NCBI GenBank assembly: GCA_947625735.1
Contig: CANQPL010000007.1
Span: 35,153-99,152 of the forward strand
Reading direction: 5' to 3'
DNA length: 64,000 bases
Source of the DNA: an uncultured Clostridia bacterium
GTDB taxonomy: Bacteria > Bacillota > Clostridia > Oscillospirales > Ruminococcaceae
Below, one piece after another: positions 26,565 through 34,987 of the stretch. How positions within the stretch are numbered: the first letter of the stretch is position 1; each line of letters starts with the position of its first letter. The translations under genes and the position numbers were made by a program. The notes under the pieces are model-generated. The model was not told the origin of the DNA and did no database searches. It saw nothing but the letters and a program-made list of their open reading frames with translations.

Positions 26565-27068
26565 ATGAAAAAAATCCCTGCTCTGGCAGCCGCCCTTATC
26601 ACAGCAGTCTCGTTCACTTCTTTTTTTGTTTATGCGGACGAGGACTCCCTGCCGCTGCCCGATGTGGACACCGATTTTAAAACCTATATGGATTACCGTG
26701 CCATTACCGATACCGATTCCGTTCAGTACGATATGCAGCTTGAGGCGTATACCGACGGTCTTGGTATCCGCCGTATCGGTAAGGACGTGTGTGTAGCTCT
26801 CGGCACGGGCTATGCCGACAGCTGCGGAGAACGTTTCAGGATAACACTTGACTCGGGCAACTCATTTACCGCTGTAGTGGGCGATATCAAGGCGGACAGC
26901 CATACCGATCCCACAAACAGGTATGTTGAGCTGTGGGAAGGTCAGGGCGATATGGTGGAATTTATCGTGGATACCGATGAGCTTGACGAAGAGATCCGTA
27001 TTATGGGAAGCATCGGCGAATATGACAAATACAGCGGCAATGTGACCGGGATTGTAAAATTAGAATAA
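26565..27068 (+). CDS. Secreted protein of unknown function
   Basis: A 167-residue protein with a signal peptide (MKKIPALAAALITAVSFTSF, cleavage near VYA-DED). The mature part has CVALGTGYADSCGERFRITL followed by DSGNSFTAVVGDIKADSHTD and NRYVELWEGQGDMVEFIVDT. This looks like a small beta-barrel, perhaps related to domains found with phage or conjugative wall-active proteins, but I do not recognise it firmly. The ATG at 26565 gives a clean signal peptide; an in-frame ATG at 26532 (MKSFVRKGN) is possible. AAGGAAAGGAA supports 26565. Confidence 0.7.
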   Translation: MKKIPALAAALITAVSFTSFFVYADEDSLPLPDVDTDFKTYMDYRAITDTDSVQYDMQLEAYTDGLGIRRIGKDVCVALGTGYADSCGERFRITLDSGNSFTAVVGDIKADSHTDPTNRYVELWEGQGDMVEFIVDTDELDEEIRIMGSIGEYDKYSGNVTGIVKLE

Positions 27069-27112
27069 ATTTATAAATTTTTATTAAATTTCAGTAAAAT
27101 TTGCAAAAATAC

Positions 27113-27141
27113 TTGCAATTTTTCTTTTGTTGTGATATAAT
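27113..27141 (+). promoter_or_regulatory. Promoter for rpmB
   Basis: TTGCAA (27113-27118) and TATAAT (27136-27141), 17-base spacer. The leader to the ATG is about 65 bases. Confidence 0.78.
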
Positions 27142-27213
27142 TGATATGTTCTAAAATAATAAGACTTTAGCAGGTCTTTTTTCACAAGTAAGGTTTTAAG
27201 GAGGTGCAGCCCC

Positions 27214-27411
27214 ATGGCAAAGTGCGATATTTGCGGAAAGGGCGTTACTTTCGGTATCAGGGTTTCCCACTCTCACCGCCGTTCCAACAGAACATGGAAG
27301 CCCAATGTAAAGCGTGTAAAGGCTATCGTTGACGGTACTCCAAAGCATATTTATGTATGCACAAGGTGCCTCCGTTCCGGTAAGGTGACCCGCGCTTCTT
27401 CTGAAGCATAA
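27214..27411 (+). CDS. rpmB: 50S ribosomal protein L28
   Basis: A 65-residue basic protein: MAKCDICGKGVTFGIRVSHS at the N-terminus and HIYVCTRCLRSGKVTRA at the C-terminus. The two CxxC pairs make this the zinc-binding form of L28. TTTAAGGAGGTG provides a very strong ribosome site. It stands alone between its own promoter and terminator. Confidence 0.97.
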   Translation: MAKCDICGKGVTFGIRVSHSHRRSNRTWKPNVKRVKAIVDGTPKHIYVCTRCLRSGKVTRASSEA

Positions 27412-27490
27412 GCGCTTCTTCTAAAGCGAAAGCACTTCTTCAAAAAGTGCAGGCTCAGAATATTATAACCGAATTGTACGTACAATAAGG

Positions 27491-27514
27491 AAGACGCCCA
27501 GTGCGTCTTTTTTA
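27491..27514 (+). terminator. Intrinsic terminator after rpmB
   Basis: AAGACGC and GCGTCTT around a five-base loop, then TTTTTATTTTTT. Confidence 0.8.
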
Positions 27515-27528
27515 TTTTTTACAGGCAC

Positions 27529-27557
27529 TTGACCTTTTGAAGATATTATGCTATTAT
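27529..27557 (+). promoter_or_regulatory. Promoter for the EpsG-like gene
   Basis: TTGACC (27529-27534) and TATTAT (27552-27557), 17-base spacer. Confidence 0.65.
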
Positions 27558-27604
27558 ACTATATATAAAGCTAAGTCTGACATCATGGAAAGGATTGAAA
27601 AAAT

Positions 27605-29284
27605 ATGTTTCATTATTATGTCCTTATGGCTCTTATAATAGGGCTTGCCTATCCTCTTTGCATTCGCAAGCCCTCTGCTCCGAAAAGAGCTGTATACGTT
27701 TGTATCGTTTTTGGATATATGCTTCTGATGTCGGCTCTCAGATACGGCATCGGTAATGACTATTTCAACTACAGAGATTATTTTTATGCCATTGTCGATG
27801 ACGATATGGGTATACGCAGCATTATGGATACATTCGGCTTTGAGCCGGGTTTTGCCCTGATGATGAAGCTTGTCTCTCTGACGGGAGATTATTTATACCT
27901 TAACATCATTACAGCGCTGCTTACTATAGTACCCGCAGCGATCATTGTTTTCAAGCGCAGCAGAATGCCGTGGCTTTCGGCATGGCTGTATCTTACCGTT
28001 ACATTTTTCTACAACTCCATGAACTTTACAAGACAGACCATTGCCGCAACCATTATACTGGCGGGGTACAAGCTGTTTGAGGAGAAAAAGCATATCGGAG
28101 TGATAATTCTTATTGCAGCTGCTTCACTTTTCCACACCTCCGCTCTTATAATGATACCCGTTTACATTTTCCGTCTTATCGGTCCGTCGGCAAAAAGCTT
28201 CGGCATCGTGGGAGGAGCGGGTTTTATTTCCTTTCTTCTTTCGGAAAAGATCATTGCCTTTGTAACGGAACACCTGCTTACAAAATATGCAAAATATGCC
28301 GATTCGGTATTTTTGCAGGTGGGACTTTCCCCTGTGTATCTCATAATTCCGACCCTTATTGCCATTCTTGTCTGCTCCGCCTACTTCCTCGGCATGAAAA
28401 AGAATAAAGGCGCAGACTGCGCAGCGGTCTTTATGTTCTGCAATTTTTTTATCTGGCTGTTTATTGTCAAGCATTTTATAATCGAACGCTTTTCACTGCC
28501 TGTATATATTTTCATTCTTATATATATTCCCGATTCCCTTTGCTTTTTCAAGGAGTTTTTTTCCGAAAAATTCAAGAAAAGAAAGAGGTATACCCCTCCG
28601 AGGGCGGCACGCTTTGCATTTCCGGTACTTTGCGCAGCAGTTGTACTTTCCACGGGGATCTATAACGATTTCTGCGCCAAAGAGGGCGTTCACGGTGTTT
28701 TCCCCTACAAGTGGATATATAAGCCCAACAATGCAATAACTGCACAAAAGCTCGAGGATAAGCCCAGATATGCATACGTGAACGCCTCTCTTGTGGATTT
28801 TCTGTATGATGCAAGGCTCAGACAAACCACCGTTGTTCTATGTGTTAAGGGAGGAATTAACGGAAAGCTGGATCTTCCCGTGTGTATGAACCTTAAAAGG
28901 CTGGGATTTAAAACCGATCTTAACTCCCTTGACGGCAAAAGCTATATCGGCGTTGTGAGCGGCGGCAGATCTGTCCTTGAAAAAACAGGCAGTGAAACTC
29001 TTACCGAAACAATGTCCTTCTATGACGGGAAATATTACCTTTCTGTAGAAAGCGGCGGTGCGGGCTATGGCGATACCGCTTCTCTTATTATTAACAATAT
29101 CCAGTTCATGCCGGATGAAGAGGGGTTAAATTTTGCCGTCTTTGATGATGAACAGAAAAAGATTGTTACCGCTCAGAGCTATACCGTTACAGGGTATAAC
29201 TATACCTACGGTCATACCTATGCCTTTGACAGTCTCCCTTATCTCCCCGCATTTGAGAATGATTATGAACCCATAGACGAGTGA
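27605..29284 (+). CDS. EpsG-family polysaccharide membrane protein with extra C-terminal domain
   Basis: A 559-residue protein. Residues 1-355 hold about ten membrane segments with the EpsG signature LRYGIGNDYFNYRDYFY near 55 and MNFTRQTIAATIILAG near 140. Such proteins act in polymerisation or export of surface polysaccharide. Residues 370-559 are soluble and extracellular. NASLVDFLYDARLRQTTVVL, NLKRLGFKTDLNSL and later GLNFAVFDDEQKKIVTAQSY resemble the two halves of an ILEI/FAM3-like domain in swapped order; this is my inference. No glycosyltransferase lies beside it, but wall genes follow. Confidence 0.8.
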   Translation: MFHYYVLMALIIGLAYPLCIRKPSAPKRAVYVCIVFGYMLLMSALRYGIGNDYFNYRDYFYAIVDDDMGIRSIMDTFGFEPGFALMMKLVSLTGDYLYLNIITALLTIVPAAIIVFKRSRMPWLSAWLYLTVTFFYNSMNFTRQTIAATIILAGYKLFEEKKHIGVIILIAAASLFHTSALIMIPVYIFRLIGPSAKSFGIVGGAGFISFLLSEKIIAFVTEHLLTKYAKYADSVFLQVGLSPVYLIIPTLIAILVCSAYFLGMKKNKGADCAAVFMFCNFFIWLFIVKHFIIERFSLPVYIFILIYIPDSLCFFKEFFSEKFKKRKRYTPPRAARFAFPVLCAAVVLSTGIYNDFCAKEGVHGVFPYKWIYKPNNAITAQKLEDKPRYAYVNASLVDFLYDARLRQTTVVLCVKGGINGKLDLPVCMNLKRLGFKTDLNSLDGKSYIGVVSGGRSVLEKTGSETLTETMSFYDGKYYLSVESGGAGYGDTASLIINNIQFMPDEEGLNFAVFDDEQKKIVTAQSYTVTGYNYTYGHTYAFDSLPYLPAFENDYEPIDE

Positions 29285-29324
29285 ACCTTTTACGAATTGT
29301 AACCGAATTGACAAAGAAATGAAA

Positions 29325-29353
29325 TTGACATATCCCGCAGCCTGCGTTATAAT
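29325..29353 (+). promoter_or_regulatory. Promoter for the CE4 lipoprotein gene
   Basis: Perfect TTGACA (29325-29330) and TATAAT (29348-29353), 17-base spacer. Confidence 0.85.
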
Positions 29354-29437
29354 TATATCAGAAGCCTTTGATACGGCAGGACTGCACTGTGTATTTCCTG
29401 CTGCAAGGAATTTATGCGGCTTTGGGGTGTTAAAGCG

Positions 29438-30826
29438 ATGAATAAGCTCAGAATAAGAATGGCAGCAGTTCTGCTGCTTGCTCTTTCCCTGTCGGTGGGG
29501 TGCGGGGAGGAGAAGTTGTCCTCACCTGAGGAATATATAGCCGTCTATATGGAAAATCCGCAAACTGAACCCGATTCCTCTGACGCCGGAGGAGCTGATG
29601 AAACGCAGGTATATAACTATATAGATAATATCCTCTTTACGGGCGGCAGCGGCTGTCTCAGACTTTCGGAGGAGGAATTTGTCCCGGAGGAAAGGGTATT
29701 TTCCGAAAGCAGCGTGAATGTTACGGAGCTTTTTGCCGAGGGAAGTGACACGGCAGAAAGGATATCCGCTTTGGGTCTCCCCTATATCTACCTATGGCAG
29801 GACAGCGCAGATGTGCTGGCGTCTGTCGATCCCGACGAATATGCCGAAAACGTTGTCGGGTCAGCAGTCATGCTCAGAGAAAAATGTCCCGATTCTATGG
29901 TTATAGTTCTGAGCGTATTGCCCGCCGCACAGCAGATAAGCGGTGCGGATAAGGTAGCCGATTTTAACAGCAGGCTGAAAGGTGCGGTAAAAAGCTGTCC
30001 CGATAAATACCTTGTATTTATGGATATTTTTTCGCCCCTTTCGGAAAACGGCTTTATAAAGGATATCTATGATATGGGCGACGGCGTTACCCTGTCAAGA
30101 TCGGGACTGAGAAAGCTCATAGAAGTTATCGGCGATGAAAGATTCTATAACGATCTTTCAGGTGACGGCAAATACAGGTACCTTTACAAGGATATCTATG
30201 CCGAACGTCCCGATTACACTCCCACAGAGGGAAAGATAGCATATCTTACATTTGATGACGGTCCCTCAAAATATACCCCCGAAATACTGGAAATACTCCG
30301 AAACAATAATATAAAAGCAACTTTCTTTATCACAGGCTGGTGTATTGACGGCAAGGAGGATACCCTCAGACAGATAGCGGAGGAGGGACATACAGTAGGT
30401 CTGCACAGCTGGAGCCATGAATATGATGAGATCTATGCTTCTCCCGAAGCATGGATGGACGACTTTGCAAAGGTCTACAATAAGGTATATGACGTTACGG
30501 GAAAAAAGCCGTGGGCTTTCCGCTTTCCCGGGGGCAGCTACAATAATTTCAATAAGGAAACAGCCGAAACTATCATCGGTGAAATGAAGCGCAGAGGCTT
30601 TGCCTATTACGACTGGAACTGTGCCACCTCTGACGCCACAACCTCCGCTACATATGAAAGCTGCATTGAAAATCTGAAGGACAGCATTTATTCGGATCAT
30701 TCGGTAGTGCTTATGCATGATTCTCTTAAACTGACCCCCGAATATCTTCAGGACGTGATAGATATTTTTACAGCCGAGGGCTATTCATTCGAGAACATTG
30801 ACGCAGCCGATGAGGTGCAGTTCTGA
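29438..30826 (+). CDS. Lipoprotein polysaccharide deacetylase (CE4) with N-terminal SGNH-like domain
   Basis: A 462-residue lipoprotein (LALSLSVGC lipobox). Residues 60-235 look like a degenerate SGNH hydrolase: ILFTGGSGCLRL stands where GDS would be, and SVLPAAQQIS and FNSRLKGAVKSCPDKY follow. Residues 265-450 are a complete CE4 domain: LTFDDGPSKYTPEIL (Asp pair), HSWSHEY (metal His), RFPGGSYN, YDWNCATSD and VVLMHDS. CE4 enzymes deacetylate peptidoglycan or exopolysaccharide. An alternative ATG at 29414 has a better AAGGA site, but the lipoprotein start favours 29438. Confidence 0.88.
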   Translation: MNKLRIRMAAVLLLALSLSVGCGEEKLSSPEEYIAVYMENPQTEPDSSDAGGADETQVYNYIDNILFTGGSGCLRLSEEEFVPEERVFSESSVNVTELFAEGSDTAERISALGLPYIYLWQDSADVLASVDPDEYAENVVGSAVMLREKCPDSMVIVLSVLPAAQQISGADKVADFNSRLKGAVKSCPDKYLVFMDIFSPLSENGFIKDIYDMGDGVTLSRSGLRKLIEVIGDERFYNDLSGDGKYRYLYKDIYAERPDYTPTEGKIAYLTFDDGPSKYTPEILEILRNNNIKATFFITGWCIDGKEDTLRQIAEEGHTVGLHSWSHEYDEIYASPEAWMDDFAKVYNKVYDVTGKKPWAFRFPGGSYNNFNKETAETIIGEMKRRGFAYYDWNCATSDATTSATYESCIENLKDSIYSDHSVVLMHDSLKLTPEYLQDVIDIFTAEGYSFENIDAADEVQF

Positions 30827-30865
30827 GCCAAAAAACAACATTTGATTACAGAATGTGCAAAGCAC

Positions 30866-30894
30866 TTGATTTTTGGTATGCGATGTGGTATAAT
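30866..30894 (+). promoter_or_regulatory. Promoter for the wall-binding-repeat protein
   Basis: TTGATT (30866-30871) and TATAAT (30889-30894), 17-base spacer. Confidence 0.75.
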
Positions 30895-30926
30895 CTGAAT
30901 ATGATAATATGAAAGGGGAATGTTTT

Positions 30927-32375
30927 ATGAAAAGGAAAAGGATCATCAGTCTTACCTCTCTGCTCCTGACAGCAGCCCTGTCCGTAAACTGCACCGCTGT
31001 ATTCGCCGACGAGCTAAAGTACGGCTGGCAGGGCTTTCCCGGAGCATCTCCCTATCTGTTGGAGGACAATACCTTTGCGGATCGCATTACCATTATTGAT
31101 GATACAGCATATGTTTTTGACAGCAGCGGAAACTGCTCGGGACCCTTTACGGGCTTCGGCATAATTAATCACAAGCGAGTCTACTATAAGGACGGCGTTC
31201 CCTTTACAAACGGGTGGATAACCGTATCGGGACATACCTATTATTTTTATCCGGACGGCTCATTTGCCACAGGCATTGAAAATATTGACGGAAAGCAGTA
31301 TAATTTTGACTCCCATGGAGAGCTTATCACCAGTGAGAGCAAGGACGCTTTTTCATTGACTGCGGATAAGCAAAGCGTATACATGGACAGAAACGATCAG
31401 ATCATATTTACGGTTACAGCCAATAATATAAGCAATTACGCCGCAGTGGGCAACAGCGTATCCCTTGAAAAATATTCGGGAGGCAGCTGGTACAAGGTGG
31501 AGCCAGGCGCTCTGGGAAGTGTTATAGGCTCAGAAAGCCTTAACACAATTCAATATATCGGAAATGTAGGTTCACCTGCGCAGTACCGCAGCTCTCACAG
31601 CATCAGATTTACCCCCGAAATATATTCACCCGATCTTACTGAGGGAAGATACAGGGCTGTTGTGAATGTAATGACGGATAAGGAAATAAAAACTCTCCGC
31701 TGTGAATTTGATATCCTTTCTCCCACAACGACCTACACCTCCTCCGATGTGTACTATACAAATACTACCGATAAGATAACATTTACTACAGTTGTAAACA
31801 CAGACTGTATGGTCTACACTCCCCAGATAACCGAGCTGTATTACTTTGACAAAACTAAATCTGCATGGACAAGGGTAGCAGTTCCCACCGAAAATGCGGT
31901 CATTGCCGCTCCCGTATATGCGCCGGCAGGATCGGTAGTTACAAGCATCCTTGATCTTAACAGATACGGACGAGGCTCTATGAAGGAGGGCAAATACCGT
32001 GCCGTTATCGGTGACGGGATAACAAAGGAATTTGAGCTTAAAAATCCTTTTAATGTCAGCGTTTACGAGGACAGCGGCAATTCCGAAAAGGTAAAAAAGG
32101 TCAAGGTCGCCATATCCAATACCACTCCGCTGCCTCTGACAATAGGCGGATACGGTCAGCTTTACCGTCTTACCAACGGAAAATGGAAAGCAATAGGACT
32201 TACAAAGGGCAAGACCCTTGACACCTATGTGAATGTTCCCTCCATGAAAAAGGTAACGGCAACACTGAATCTGACCGACTATTACCCATACACCTCCCTT
32301 AAAAGCGGCAGCTACTGCATGAGATTCCCTGCGGGCAGCAACAGCTATATGTATGCATACTTCTCTCTCCGATAA
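30927..32375 (+). CDS. Secreted protein with cell-wall-binding repeats and beta-rich domains
   Basis: A 482-residue exported protein. The signal peptide ends near AVFA-DEL. Residues 30-135 contain choline-binding-like (Glucan/CW-binding) repeats: FTGFGIINHKRVYYKDGVPF, TNGWITVSGHTYYFYPDGSF, and ATGIENIDGKQYNFDSHGEL. The remaining 340 residues hold three similar beta-sandwich modules, each with a segment like LTEGRYRAVVN, MKEGKYRAVIGD or LKSGSYCMRF. Those three modules appear to be internal repeats of about 110 residues. It would be surface-attached through the aromatic repeats; its ligand is unknown. Confidence 0.83.
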   Translation: MKRKRIISLTSLLLTAALSVNCTAVFADELKYGWQGFPGASPYLLEDNTFADRITIIDDTAYVFDSSGNCSGPFTGFGIINHKRVYYKDGVPFTNGWITVSGHTYYFYPDGSFATGIENIDGKQYNFDSHGELITSESKDAFSLTADKQSVYMDRNDQIIFTVTANNISNYAAVGNSVSLEKYSGGSWYKVEPGALGSVIGSESLNTIQYIGNVGSPAQYRSSHSIRFTPEIYSPDLTEGRYRAVVNVMTDKEIKTLRCEFDILSPTTTYTSSDVYYTNTTDKITFTTVVNTDCMVYTPQITELYYFDKTKSAWTRVAVPTENAVIAAPVYAPAGSVVTSILDLNRYGRGSMKEGKYRAVIGDGITKEFELKNPFNVSVYEDSGNSEKVKKVKVAISNTTPLPLTIGGYGQLYRLTNGKWKAIGLTKGKTLDTYVNVPSMKKVTATLNLTDYYPYTSLKSGSYCMRFPAGSNSYMYAYFSLR

Positions 32376-32430
32376 GGAGATAATGCTATCAGATCTTACG
32401 ACAGCTCCAAAATATCAATACATCCCTCGT

Positions 32431-32464
32431 TACAGCCCCGCCGGAAGGATCCGGCGGGGCTGTA
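32431..32464. repeat. Perfect 14-bp inverted repeat
   Basis: TACAGCCCCGCCGG and CCGGCGGGGCTGTA flank AAGGAT. No T-run follows, so it is more likely the edge of the repeat element beside it than a simple terminator, although it would stop or stabilise transcripts of the gene upstream. Confidence 0.7.
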
Positions 32465-32469
32465 ATGCC

Positions 32470-32590
32470 GGCGGGCGGAACCCGCTGCCAACTCGGCGGG
32501 GTGACCCCGCTTGCAGGTCGGCGGGTGGAACCCGCAGCCAAGTCGTTGGTATGTTTTGCAATAATTTTTCAGTTGGTAACCCGGTAACTT
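32470..32590. repeat. Composite intergenic repeat: three 25-bp units plus a GGTAACCCGGTAAC tail
   Basis: Three tandem 25-base units start at 32470, 32495 and 32520, each of the form GGCGGG-(T/C/G)GGAACCCGC-NGC-N(A/G)TC and each able to fold on itself. Then GTTGGTATGTTTTGCAAT (32545-32562) leads to GTAACCCGGTAACTTTC (to 32590). The same order occurs inverted at 49118-49380, with a shared 20-base stretch (here 32520-32539). A stray unit, GCGGGGTCACCCCGC, lies at 32684-32698. Confidence 0.7.
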
Positions 32591-32612
32591 TCATTTATAG
32601 TGATGTAAAAAT

Positions 32613-32664
32613 AAGGGCAGCACCGCACAAAGAACGCCTGACGGCTTTGTACGGTGCTGCCTTT
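32613..32664. repeat. Imperfect 20-bp inverted repeat
   Basis: AAGGGCAGCACCGCACAAAG and CTTTGTACGGTGCTGCCTTT pair with two mismatches around a 12-base loop. One arm is nearly repeated at 24085-24100 after spoIIR. It may be a bidirectional terminator or the remains of a small mobile repeat. Confidence 0.6.
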
Positions 32665-32701
32665 AAGTTAAATCCTTATATAGCGGGGTCACCCCGCCGA
32701 A

Positions 32702-34063
32702 TTATTGCTCCCGATCCTCTGTTTGCAACCCTTTGTTACGAGTGGACTTTGATTTCTTTTTTGGGGAGTTTACGGAAAAGCTCATTGTAAAAAGCAGATC
32801 GGAGGTAAATACCTTTACCGCCAGATACATACATACTGCGAAAAACAGCAGCTGATAAGCTACACCTGCCCATACAAGCCCCGTATTCCCGAAAACAAGG
32901 TTTGTCATAGCTGTGTAGGTGTGGGTAAAGGGAATAAGGTAGAGTATCACTCTGAATGCCGTGGGGAGTGCATTTATATCGGTAAGCACCGTCACAAGGA
33001 ATGGAACCATTGTAAGCATCATAACAGGTGTGAGCAGTGTCTGCACAGACTTTATATCCGTTGCCATTGCACCCAGTATAAGGGAGATAGCAAGACCTAT
33101 TGCAATTGAAAGGAATATCATAAGTCCGTAGACTGCCGTCTCACCCGCTGTAAGGGTAAGTCCAAGTGAAGCTGCCGCCTCTGCTGCGGTTATGGCTTCT
33201 CCCGCTTCGCCCGATGCCGATATATCCGACATTGCGCTGCTCATCATGCTTGACATATATATCATCATTCCGCCTATCATAAATCCCGCATTGAGCAGCG
33301 CCACCGCAAGGGCAGCCGTCATTTTTGCACAAAGCACCGTCAGCCTTGACACGGGAGCGGAGAGCAGAGTTTCAAGAGTCTTGTCTATTTTTTCCGTGGA
33401 TATGGCGGTCATGAGCATCTGTGCAGCCATCATCAGCAGGAAGAAAACGGCAGCGGGGGCTAATATAGACTGGCTCATCATTACCGACATGAGAGATTCG
33501 GCGGATATATTCTCCGTTCTGCCGTTGGCGCAGACATACTCGGCGGTAACTACGGGTTCGGAGAGATATGCCTTTTCCTCCTCGGAAAGCCCGAGTACAT
33601 CATTCTGAAAGCTGTCCGAAACATAGCTCTCTATAGCATATACCCCCGAAAAAGCGTGACTGCCCGTCAGTGCAGAGCCGAATCCGCCTTTATTCATAAG
33701 CGTATACACCTCTACCTCTGCGCCGCCGCCCTTTTGTGCGGATTCGCCGAATCCTGCGGGAATTACGATCATGCTCTCCGTCCCGAGCCTTTCCATTTCG
33801 GTAAAATAATTTTCGCTTTCAAGCTCAGAAATTTGAGGAGTAAAGCCGTAGTCGGGAAGAGAGTCCAGCATTCGTGCGGTGAAATCCGAGCCGTCAAGGT
33901 TAATTACGGTCATGCTTTCACCCGAGGTGACAGCATCGTTTATAGCGCCGCCCATAGCCTTTCCCATAAACGCATAGACGAAGAATACCACCAGCATGGA
34001 AAGTATGGTCTGTACGGTAAGCAGCTCTCTTAATTCCTTTTTCAGGATATTACCGAATTTCAT
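32702..34063 (-). CDS. ABC-2 type transporter permease (NatB-like)
   Basis: A 453-residue permease. A first membrane helix at about 18-38 precedes an extracellular loop of about 150 residues. Five or six helices are clustered in the C-terminal half (ILAPAAVFFLLMMAAQMLM, TAALAVALLNAGFMIGGMMI, LSIAIGLAISLILGAMATD). The EKIDKTLETLLSAPVSRL segment before helix 3 is typical of ABC-2 permeases. It pairs with the ATPase whose end overlaps its start by 14 bases. The substrate is unknown; Na+ or peptide export is possible. The last residues are basic/polar and end beside the repeat at 32684-32698. Confidence 0.88.
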   Translation of the reverse strand: MKFGNILKKELRELLTVQTILSMLVVFFVYAFMGKAMGGAINDAVTSGESMTVINLDGSDFTARMLDSLPDYGFTPQISELESENYFTEMERLGTESMIVIPAGFGESAQKGGGAEVEVYTLMNKGGFGSALTGSHAFSGVYAIESYVSDSFQNDVLGLSEEEKAYLSEPVVTAEYVCANGRTENISAESLMSVMMSQSILAPAAVFFLLMMAAQMLMTAISTEKIDKTLETLLSAPVSRLTVLCAKMTAALAVALLNAGFMIGGMMIYMSSMMSSAMSDISASGEAGEAITAAEAAASLGLTLTAGETAVYGLMIFLSIAIGLAISLILGAMATDIKSVQTLLTPVMMLTMVPFLVTVLTDINALPTAFRVILYLIPFTHTYTAMTNLVFGNTGLVWAGVAYQLLFFAVCMYLAVKVFTSDLLFTMSFSVNSPKKKSKSTRNKGLQTEDREQ

Positions 34064-34793
34064 CGCTGTTCACCACCCTTTCAAATACCTCCTCCAGATT
34101 AGCGGCGGAGTATCTGCTTTTAAGCTCCTCCACAGAACCTGTTACCATAAGATTTCCACGGTTCATAATGCCCACCCTGTCCGAAACGTACTCTATTTCC
34201 AGCATATTGTGGGAGGACAGCAGAAAGCTCATTCCCTCCTCTTTTGAGAGCTGTTTAATGGTCTTGCGGATATCAAGGGCATTTATCACATCAAGCCCCG
34301 ATGTGGCTTCATCGAGAATGGCAAGCTTCGGGCGTGTCATTACAGCACGGGAAAGCAGCAGTTTTCTTATCATACCTCTTGAATAACCGTTGATCCTTTC
34401 CTCCAGCCTGTCGCCCAGTCCGCACATTTTCACAGCACGGCTCACGCACCTTTCCGTTTCCTCTGAGGTTTTGCAGAAAAGCCCCGCCATAAAATAGAGG
34501 TAATCTATTCCTTTCATGGTCTTGTATGCGCCTGCCTCATCGGGCAGATATGTAATTGCACTGCGCACCTTGTCAGCCTCTCTGATAATGCTGTGACCGT
34601 CAACAAAAGCATCACCCGAGGTGGGAGTAATAAGGGTAGCGATCATTCGTATGGTGGTGGTTTTTCCTGCACCGTTAGGACCTATAAGGGCAAAAATTTC
34701 CCCCTCATGAACGCTGAAGCTCAGCGAATCCACAGCTTTTTTTCCTTTTTTATAGCTTTTTGACAGCTCCTCAACACGAAGAATTTCATTCAA
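34050..34793 (-). CDS. ABC transporter ATP-binding protein
   Basis: A 247-residue ATPase with Walker A ALIGPNGAGKTTTIRMI, signature NGYSRGMIRKLLLSRAVM (variant, YSRG for LSGG), Walker B LAILDEATSGLD, and the switch His in LLSSHNMLEIEY. It is the energy subunit for the downstream permease. The variant signature is common in export ATPases of the NatA/CcmA type. The promoter was not identified in the divergent gap 34794-34987. Confidence 0.93.
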   Translation of the reverse strand: MNEILRVEELSKSYKKGKKAVDSLSFSVHEGEIFALIGPNGAGKTTTIRMIATLITPTSGDAFVDGHSIIREADKVRSAITYLPDEAGAYKTMKGIDYLYFMAGLFCKTSEETERCVSRAVKMCGLGDRLEERINGYSRGMIRKLLLSRAVMTRPKLAILDEATSGLDVINALDIRKTIKQLSKEEGMSFLLSSHNMLEIEYVSDRVGIMNRGNLMVTGSVEELKSRYSAANLEEVFERVVNSDEIR

Positions 34794-34916
34794 AAGAGCA
34801 TCATTCCTTCCGATTATTAATTTCTTTTGAATATTATATCATAAAAAAGAGACTTTTGCAATAGGAATGACATTAAAAACACATTAAAAAAATATATTCG
34901 GGTCATGCAAAAAATA

Positions 34917-34945
34917 TTGACATTACTGTGGATATGTGGTATAAT
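34917..34945 (+). promoter_or_regulatory. Promoter for the solute-binding lipoprotein / GGDEF pair
   Basis: TTGACA (34917-34922) and TATAAT (34940-34945), 17-base spacer, a consensus match. Confidence 0.85.
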
Positions 34946-34987
34946 TTACTTAAATATAGCTTAAATACTTAACGGGAGGTAATCAAT

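Noticed and set aside
30909..30926. Earlier start codon (MKGECF) for the wall-binding-repeat protein
   Set aside because: The ATG at 30909 overlaps the ribosome site GAAAGGGGAA that serves the ATG at 30927.
34050..34063. Frameshift between ABC ATPase and permease
   Set aside because: The 14-base overlap is between complete proteins and is a normal coupled arrangement.
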